This document shows positions 58,247-64,000 of a stretch of 64,000 nt of DNA, piece after piece (position 1 is the stretch's first letter; each line of letters opens with the position of its first letter). Location: positions 124,001 to 188,000 of the forward strand of contig NZ_FNIJ01000010.1 in assembly GCF_900103845.1 (NCBI RefSeq). The letters are read 5' to 3'. Below the pieces are notes generated by a model. That model ran no database searches. It was not told the DNA's origin and saw only the letters and a program-made list of their open reading frames with translations. The translations under genes were made by a program, and so were the position numbers. The stretch comes from Pseudomonas jinjuensis (lineage in GTDB: Bacteria > Pseudomonadota > Gammaproteobacteria > Pseudomonadales > Pseudomonadaceae).

Positions 58247-59056
58247 CTATTGAACGTAGCTCTGCGCGAAGGCAGCGATTTTCTGGGTGGCCTGATAGTC
58301 GACCAGCTGCAGGCCGCGTTCCTGGATGCTGTCCTTGGCTATCTGCACCGCTTTGCGGTGGCGGGGCGAATCGTTCTCTGCCGGGGCAGCAACAGGTATG
58401 AGCACGTTTTTCAGCTGAATAACCCCTTCCCGCTCTGCACGCACGAACTTCATCAGCCACTGATCGCAGTGGTCGAGGATTGCGCTTGGTTCCGCCTGGT
58501 CAAAAGCTAAAGGCTTGATGGCGGCAACGACTTCATTGCGGTGAACCAGAGGTAGATGCAGCTTGGTGAGATCACCGGTCAGGGTGTCATCGCGGAAGCT
58601 ACGGATAGAAGCTTCCGTGAACAGGGTGCGAATTTCACGCACCATGACTTCCTCGCGACGATCACGTGCCATGCCTTGGCGGTCGATATAGCGGCCAAAC
58701 AGCTCATCAAGGGTCGCGTCAAAGTTTTCCACCAGAATCGAGCGCATGGGGCTGAAGCGAATCAGCGACTCCTTGGGCTCGGTCAGGAAGCGGAAGTGGT
58801 TAACGATTTGGCTCTCTTGTGCTTCTGCCGTCATCGCTCGCACAGCATCCAGCTCGTTCTGGGCTATTTCCATGGCCTTGGCGAACAGATTGTTGCACTC
58901 GAAGAAATGATTGACCCGTTTTAGGTTTTTACGGGCGAGCCTGTACTCCATGCGCCCGATAGCCGGGGCCGAGAGAACGATGCCGACATTGGCAAATTCT
59001 TCGGTTTCGGCAAAAGGCGCGAAGCGCACGATGCTGTAAAGACAGGCGTATTTCAT
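58247..59056 (-). CDS. DUF3037 family protein
   Basis: A 269-residue protein starting MKYACLYSIVRFAPFAETEEFANVG, where the YSIVRF and ETGE/ETEEFANVG-like segments define DUF3037. Function is unknown. It overlaps the preceding HipA-like gene by 4 bases (ATGA) and is the last gene of a run of three. A regular partnership with a HipA-like kinase suggests that it acts on, or neutralises, that kinase, but this is inference. Confidence 0.8.
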   Translation of the reverse strand: MKYACLYSIVRFAPFAETEEFANVGIVLSAPAIGRMEYRLARKNLKRVNHFFECNNLFAKAMEIAQNELDAVRAMTAEAQESQIVNHFRFLTEPKESLIRFSPMRSILVENFDATLDELFGRYIDRQGMARDRREEVMVREIRTLFTEASIRSFRDDTLTGDLTKLHLPLVHRNEVVAAIKPLAFDQAEPSAILDHCDQWLMKFVRAEREGVIQLKNVLIPVAAPAENDSPRHRKAVQIAKDSIQERGLQLVDYQATQKIAAFAQSYVQ

Positions 59057-59796
59057 TGCAGGACGCTCCAGAACTCGTCCGAATTGCAGCGCATCAGGTT
59101 ACTTTCGATTTCTTCGAGCAGAATGTCGAGTCCCTGTTTGCCGATAGATTCACACCATTCATCGGGTATGTCTGAGCATAGGTCACGAAAGCGTTCGGCA
59201 GTGTCGTGCATCCGCTGGCTGTATTCAACTTTGTCGACCAGATCCAGGCGCCATGCACGATTGCTTGGGCCAAACACATGGCTTTCAGCAAACTCTTGGG
59301 CATCCTGCGGCCAGTGAAACGCCTGGTTGTGGTCGATCAGCTGCAGCTGATTGTCTGTGCTGCACATCAGCAGATTGGGGCGGCCGCCCAGCGGCCCTAA
59401 CTGACGATCACCGTTACCAACCCAGTAATCAAAGGTGAAAACGGCTTTTTGCAGGTCGATAGGAACCTGCAGTGCTTGCGAATAGAGCAGATCTGCAGCG
59501 TCTGCGACATAGGCCAGGGCGAAGCTGTCGCCAGGCCCCAGGTCGCTGCGTGCTTCTGGGTTGTAGCGCAGCAGGGCGGGGTCAATATAGATATAGCCGT
59601 GCTCTGGGATTGGTAAGCCAAAGTCAGCGGCCAGGCGGGCGCAAAGCAGCTCGGCAATACGTTCTGCGGGCGGTAGCTCCAAGCCCTTGGCCACATAGTG
59701 TTTGCCGTTGCTGGCTCGGCATAGGAAAGGACGTGTCATGCCGCCCTCCAGCCGCCGGATGATCTCCACCGCTTCTATGTAATTACCCTCGGCCAT
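59053..59796 (-). CDS. Minimal HipA-like Ser/Thr kinase
   Basis: A 247-residue kinase of the HipA fold. The ATP lysine is about 37 (HYVAKGL), a conserved Glu lies in AERIAELL, the catalytic-loop Asp is about 130 (WVGNGDRQ) and the metal-binding Asp about 155 (QLIDHNQAF). It is far shorter than HipA (about 440 residues) and lacks the N-terminal subdomain of HipA toxins. There is no HipB-type helix-turn-helix gene beside it; DUF3037 takes that place. It lies 18 bases after the large restriction-modification gene, so the three genes look co-transcribed. Confidence 0.78.
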   Translation of the reverse strand: MAEGNYIEAVEIIRRLEGGMTRPFLCRASNGKHYVAKGLELPPAERIAELLCARLAADFGLPIPEHGYIYIDPALLRYNPEARSDLGPGDSFALAYVADAADLLYSQALQVPIDLQKAVFTFDYWVGNGDRQLGPLGGRPNLLMCSTDNQLQLIDHNQAFHWPQDAQEFAESHVFGPSNRAWRLDLVDKVEYSQRMHDTAERFRDLCSDIPDEWCESIGKQGLDILLEEIESNLMRCNSDEFWSVLQ

Positions 59797-59814
59797 TGCC
59801 CGCTCCCTTATGCA

Positions 59815-62800
59815 TCAGCTGGCCAGACGATACTGGTCTGCGTCTTGCTGCACCATGCCTAGCTCTTCCAGGGCATCCAGTACGGCCTGAACGGCGACCT
59901 TGGGCGAGCGTTTGAACTGGGCGGCGAGGGCGTCGGCGGGCAGTGGGCTTTGGCTGAGTGCGTGGCGCACGGCAGCGACCTGTTCGCGCATTTGCTTGGG
60001 CCAGGTGAGCTTGCCGGTGACGGCTGCGGCGGCAGGGGCGGATTCGAAATCCGTTGTGTCGTCCAGCTCGGCTTCGCGTTGCTCCGGCGCGACGGCGGCG
60101 CTCGGGTTCTGGTACTCGGGGCGCAGCCAGCGGATATGGCCACGGGCTTCCTCGGCGGCACGCTCGCTGTTGAGCGCCACCAGGCGGCAGAGCAATTCTT
60201 CTTCGGCTTCGGCCTGCGCTTCTGGTTTGTCCGGCAGCGGCGTGGTCGCGCCGGGCTTGCCCGCCAGCTGCTCGGCCAGATCATCCCAACCATAGGCAGT
60301 GAAGACCGCGCGATCCAGTTCGTCATGCAGCTCGCGCAGCAGGGATACCAGACCTTGTTCGTGGATGGTCTTGTCTTTGGCACTCAGCGGTTCGCCGGCG
60401 CGCAGCTTTTCCAGCACGTTGTACATGCCGGTTAGGGTCAGCTCGGGGTGCTGTCCTTGCTGGCGTTTGCGGTGGGCGTCCAGGCGTTCGGCTAGATCGC
60501 GGATCTGTGCCTGTTGTTCTGGATTAGTATCGGGGAAGGGGAATGTTTCGAAGCAGCGCGAGTTATTGTAGCGAGGATCGTTGCCGACTCCGAGGCGGCC
60601 GCCCGTAGCCTGTGCCCACAAGGCATGCACGCGGGACGACAGAACACCTAGAGATTTCGCACCCTGCAGGGCAATGGAGACCAGCCCTTGATCAGGAAGA
60701 ATTCCCTCCTCGAGAAATTGAAAAACTCGATGTTTTGCAGTCATGGAAGTCACAATAAACCGTGACAATCCAGTGAGACTCTCGCGCAAGCGTGGATTGG
60801 GTTCTCCGAACAACCACCAGTTCTCACGGCGACCCGGGCGAGGGTTCAGGTCACGCTCTGGTTTTACGCGCTCAAACAGCCATTGATACACGGCGGGATG
60901 AAGCTCCCGAAGTTGATCCCGTGATAGGCCATATGCATCGAGTACAAATACTCCGCGTGGTTTATCCGTGATGTCCTTGCCATTTCTGTAGGGGCGAATG
61001 ACCTTCTCGGCCCCGGCGGCATGACCCAGGCCGAGCTTTTCTGCCTGATGCTCGTCAACAACGAATCCGGCCCCCATCAGCACCAAACCTCTCACACTGA
61101 CACCTCGATTGGCTTCAAGCGTCGCGGCGGCGGCCACGTTAGCTCCTGTGCGCAAGTCCGCGTGTAGGACGCCACGCTTTTCCGCCAATGTGACATGGCG
61201 CTCATCACTGTCGGTTTCACGCTCATCGATTGAGGTCAGCAAACGGCCCTCTTCGGCCTCGTTCGCGCCGACGGTCATTGCAATGCGCACCGCCGCACCG
61301 TCCGCTGCGTCCACCCACGGATGGTCGGGAATGGCAAAAGTCAGCGCTAGCGGATTCTTCGCGCCGAGCTGGGCTTCGATCACGCGGCGGTTGAAGGTCT
61401 GCTTGATACTGTTGGTAGTGATAAATCCAAAGCGCTTTGCATTGCCAGCGCGCACCGCTTCGGCTGCGATATACCACCAGTGCATGACGAAGTCTGCCGA
61501 CTCCGGAACCTCAGGCCAGGTGCTACGCACAGCATCGACATAGCCATCACCTAGGGCGCGACGCATTGTCGATGCACCAATAAACGGAGGGTTCCCGACG
61601 ATATAGTCTGTCTGTGGCCACTCGGCCTTTTGCGGGTTGCGGTAGATGTATTGTTCTACTTGCGCCGATTCATCCGGCACCTGTTCGCCGGTAATCGGGC
61701 TGGTTTTGGTGGTAATGCCATCCCAGCGAGTGATGGGCTTGCCGGCTTCGTCACGCAGCAGCTCGACGGCGTCGTAGGCAATCAGTGCATCGCGGTGTTC
61801 GATATTGTGGAAGTCGCGCAGTACCGGCTCGGGCGGGTTGACCTTGCCGTGGGTGCGAAAGTGCCATTGCAGGTAGCCGATCCACAGCACCATTTCGGCG
61901 ATGCGGGCGGCGCGCGGGTTGATTTCCAGGCCGAGGAACTGGTGCGGGTCCACGGTGACGCCTTCCAGTTCCAGCAGACCCTGGGATTCGCCCAAGTCGT
62001 GCAGCAGGTTGAGCACTTCGCCTTCGAGGCGCTTCATGTGCTCCAGGGTGACGTAAAGGAAGTTGCCACTGCCGCAGGCTGGATCGAGTACGCGCACGTC
62101 GCACAGATGGCGGTGGAAGGCGCGGATCTCGGCGACGGCTTCCTTGTGCTTGCCCTGGCCTTCATAGGTGAGCGCGGCAACCTGCACTTCCTTCCACTCG
62201 GCGCGCAGCGGCTCGATGACGGTGGGCAGTACCAGGCGCTCGACATAAGCGCGGGGCGTGTAGTGGGCGCCGAGCTTGTGTCGCTCGCGGGGGTTGAGCG
62301 CGCGTTCCAGCAGGGTGCCGAAGATCGCCGGTTCGACATAGCGCCAATCGGCCTCGGAGGCCTTGAGCAGCAGCTCCATCTGGTCGCGGTCGAGAGCTAT
62401 AGCCTGGGCTTCGGCGAACAGGCCGCCGTTGAACTTGAGCAGGGTGCTTTCCAGGATCGGCGAGAAGCCGCCGCTGTTCATGGTTTGCCAGAGGTTTTCG
62501 AGCATCGGCGCGAAGGTGTCCGGCTTGTTCTTCAGGCGTTGTAGCAGCTCGGTAAAGCCGCGCTCGGGGAGCAGGCCCACGTCCTCGGCGAACATGGTGA
62601 ACAGGGCGCGCATCAGGAAGCTGGCGACCAGTTGTGGCGGATGACCATCGGCTTCTAGCGACTTGGCCAGTTTGGCCAGTTGATCGGCGATTTCGCGGGT
62701 GACGCGGGCCGAGCGGCGCGAAGGGTCGAGCGAGAGCGGATCAAGCCAGACGGCGCGCAAGCGTTCGCGAACATCTTCCTTGCGCAGGTCTTCCAGGCGG

Positions 62801-63267
62801 ATGCGGTGGTTGCGGGCATCCGGGTAGGGCGTGTAAGTGGCGCCGGAGCGGCTGAATTCGGCGTACAGCTCGATGTTGCGGCCCACGTCCACTACGAGGA
62901 TGAACGGCGGACGGCCTTCCTCGGCAGGCAGAGCCCGGGCGTACTGGTCGGCCTGGTTGTGGGCCTTGAGCATGGCCTTGTCCCAGCCGGAGCTGTCCAG
63001 GGGCTTGCCGGTTTGCTTGGCCTCCAGCACAAAGCTGCTGCGCTTGTAGAGGTCGATGAAGCCGTTGTTGCTGCTGCCGTCTGGCTGGTTGATGACTACG
63101 CGGCGCTCGAATACGTAGGCGTTGTCTCGAGTGTCGTCGCCGGCCGGCTCCGGCAGTGGCAAGCCCAGCAGACTGCACAGTTCGGTGAGGAACAACTGGT
63201 AGTTGGCGCGCTCAGTACCTCCAGCCTTTTGCCAGCGGGCCAGGAAGGTGTCCAGGTGTTCCATCAC
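59815..63267 (-). CDS. Single-chain type IIG-like restriction-modification protein
   Basis: An 1150-residue protein with nuclease and methyltransferase in one chain, as in MmeI-type enzymes. The N-terminal nuclease site is IDLYKRSSFVLEAK (Asp 72, Glu 82, Lys 84). A helical spacer at about 180-370 leads to the adenine methyltransferase: motif I DPACGSGNFL about 397 and motif IV GNPPF about 558. A target-recognition region (about 600-930) follows. The last 60 residues look like a winged helix (SPLPADALAAQF, VAVQAVLDALEELGMV), an addition on the usual plan. An alternative is a DISARM-type methyltransferase, but no Drm helicase is in view. ATG at 63267 or the next codon. Confidence 0.85.
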   Translation of the reverse strand: MMEHLDTFLARWQKAGGTERANYQLFLTELCSLLGLPLPEPAGDDTRDNAYVFERRVVINQPDGSSNNGFIDLYKRSSFVLEAKQTGKPLDSSGWDKAMLKAHNQADQYARALPAEEGRPPFILVVDVGRNIELYAEFSRSGATYTPYPDARNHRIRLEDLRKEDVRERLRAVWLDPLSLDPSRRSARVTREIADQLAKLAKSLEADGHPPQLVASFLMRALFTMFAEDVGLLPERGFTELLQRLKNKPDTFAPMLENLWQTMNSGGFSPILESTLLKFNGGLFAEAQAIALDRDQMELLLKASEADWRYVEPAIFGTLLERALNPRERHKLGAHYTPRAYVERLVLPTVIEPLRAEWKEVQVAALTYEGQGKHKEAVAEIRAFHRHLCDVRVLDPACGSGNFLYVTLEHMKRLEGEVLNLLHDLGESQGLLELEGVTVDPHQFLGLEINPRAARIAEMVLWIGYLQWHFRTHGKVNPPEPVLRDFHNIEHRDALIAYDAVELLRDEAGKPITRWDGITTKTSPITGEQVPDESAQVEQYIYRNPQKAEWPQTDYIVGNPPFIGASTMRRALGDGYVDAVRSTWPEVPESADFVMHWWYIAAEAVRAGNAKRFGFITTNSIKQTFNRRVIEAQLGAKNPLALTFAIPDHPWVDAADGAAVRIAMTVGANEAEEGRLLTSIDERETDSDERHVTLAEKRGVLHADLRTGANVAAAATLEANRGVSVRGLVLMGAGFVVDEHQAEKLGLGHAAGAEKVIRPYRNGKDITDKPRGVFVLDAYGLSRDQLRELHPAVYQWLFERVKPERDLNPRPGRRENWWLFGEPNPRLRESLTGLSRFIVTSMTAKHRVFQFLEEGILPDQGLVSIALQGAKSLGVLSSRVHALWAQATGGRLGVGNDPRYNNSRCFETFPFPDTNPEQQAQIRDLAERLDAHRKRQQGQHPELTLTGMYNVLEKLRAGEPLSAKDKTIHEQGLVSLLRELHDELDRAVFTAYGWDDLAEQLAGKPGATTPLPDKPEAQAEAEEELLCRLVALNSERAAEEARGHIRWLRPEYQNPSAAVAPEQREAELDDTTDFESAPAAAAVTGKLTWPKQMREQVAAVRHALSQSPLPADALAAQFKRSPKVAVQAVLDALEELGMVQQDADQYRLAS

Positions 63268-63327
63268 GGCATTGCTCCGACTGCGAGAAAGGCTTGGATT
63301 CTAACGGAGAGGTCAGGTCAGGGGTAT

Positions 63328-63368
63328 GGCATCGCAAAGCTGCGTAGTTGAACGCATTTTGCGATGCC
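63328..63368. terminator. Long inverted repeat before the restriction-modification gene
   Basis: GGCATCGCAAA and TTTGCGATGCC are perfect 11-base arms around a 19-base loop, followed by five T on the plus strand. It sits 8 bases after the stop of the CoiA-like gene and could terminate it or be an operator for the restriction gene. Confidence 0.5.
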
Positions 63369-63375
63369 TTTTTAC

Positions 63376-64000
63376 TCAGGGAGCTTCATCCAACTGCTTG
63401 AGGCGATTCAGCACTTCTTCGCGACTTCGCGGGTAGTAGATCCAGTTCTTGAATTTGGGGTTGTATTCACCGCCCAGCTCGTTACGCCAGGATTTAAGCA
63501 GTTCGGTGATCTGCGGGTTGAATGACCAGGAGCGCACGGCAATTGAGCCTGTAGGCAGTTCCCGGGCAGACACCCACATACCCATAATCGTGAATCGATG
63601 CTCAAGGCATTTCGCTTGAGGCTTAGCCACAAGCGGCTTTGCCAGAATGGATTGCCAATCCATTGCGTATGGCAATGGCTGTCGTGGTGGTTCTGGATAG
63701 ATCCACGATTTGTTATGCGTCTGCTTCAGGATATGGGCTGCGACCTCTTCCGAGGGTACAGGCTGCTTGTTGAACAGCAGTTCGCTGAGGTCAATTTCGA
63801 CGGTATTAATGCCGACGGTTTTGATCCGCTCCAGCTTTTCCTCGTCAATAAACGAGGTGACTGCGATTTCGATGAATAGCTGGCTGCCATCTCTCAGGTG
63901 GGCGACCAGGTCAGGTTGGAATCCTGGTTGTGGGACTTCTTCATCCACCCCTTCGAAATCCCACCAGCTGGTTTGGTCTTCGCTCTCTGAGCAAGTGCCA
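63376..64000 (-). CDS. CoiA-like nuclease-type protein, start outside window
   Basis: At least 207 residues in a frame open to the window edge. The segment PDLVAHLRDGSQLFIEIAVT, then FIDEEKLERIK and TVEIDLSEL, matches the nuclease-like domain of CoiA-family proteins (a PD-(D/E)XK relative). A GTG at 63948 looks like a start, but in-frame coding sequence (TSWWDFEG) continues upstream, so the true start is beyond the window. The C-terminal 90 residues are not recognised. It is co-directional with the restriction-modification gene. Confidence 0.65.
   Translation of the reverse strand, partial: GTCSESEDQTSWWDFEGVDEEVPQPGFQPDLVAHLRDGSQLFIEIAVTSFIDEEKLERIKTVGINTVEIDLSELLFNKQPVPSEEVAAHILKQTHNKSWIYPEPPRQPLPYAMDWQSILAKPLVAKPQAKCLEHRFTIMGMWVSARELPTGSIAVRSWSFNPQITELLKSWRNELGGEYNPKFKNWIYYPRSREEVLNRLKQLDEAP

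Overview
The window reads as a Pseudomonas chromosome close to the P. aeruginosa group. The gene order bioF-bioH-bioC-bioD, two acyl-CoA dehydrogenases, nirN-E-J-H-G-L-D-F-C-M-S, nirQ-O-P, norC-B-D, a small zinc-ribbon gene, dnr, rsmY, a LysR gene and later a pauB/XRE-cupin pair is the order known from P. aeruginosa. Coding density and GC are high, with strong G/C third-position bias, up to about 50.3 kb. The right end (from 51.2 kb) is an AT-richer, mosaic genomic island.

Layout: (1) 1-3270, biotin synthesis (bioF truncated by the window edge). (2) 3.5-7.3 kb, two fatty acyl-CoA dehydrogenases, the first behind a PsrA-type operator. (3) 7.4-23 kb, the complete denitrification block: cytochrome cd1 nitrite reductase nirS with its electron carriers and the whole heme d1 pathway on the minus strand, and nirQ/O/P plus nitric oxide reductase norCB and norD on the plus strand. 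The regulator Dnr follows. Perfect FNR-family boxes lie between nirS and nirQ, before norC and before the small zinc-ribbon gene. (4) 23.15 kb, the GacA-controlled small RNA RsmY. (5) 23.5-31.8 kb, accessory metabolism: LysR regulator, YiiM-like MOSC protein, PhoX phosphatase broken by one in-frame amber codon, an FNR paralogue that has lost cluster ligands, a PauB-like oxidase with its XRE-cupin regulator, and an amidase. (6) 32.3-50.3 kb, an FHA-like two-partner secretion pair (TpsB 526 aa, TpsA 3346 aa), two stand-alone winged-helix proteins, and a BvgAS-like response regulator and sensor kinase.

At 51.2 kb there is only the 3' part of a CAU-anticodon tRNA gene, followed by unrelated DNA. 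This is the expected scar of an element integrated into a tRNA gene, and the element then runs off the right edge. It is a defence island: a co-directional run NERD-Mrr-SIR2-HerA-PD-(D/E)XK nuclease, a metallophosphoesterase, then a CoiA-like nuclease-type gene, a single-chain type IIG-like restriction-modification protein, a minimal HipA-like kinase and a DUF3037 protein.

The most interesting candidates are the five-gene NERD/Mrr/SIR2/HerA/nuclease run, the HipA-like/DUF3037 pair coupled to a restriction-modification gene, the cysteine-poor FNR paralogue, the FHA-like/BvgAS-like locus with a helical insert in its giant exoprotein, and an orphan Anr/Dnr box in a gene-poor region.
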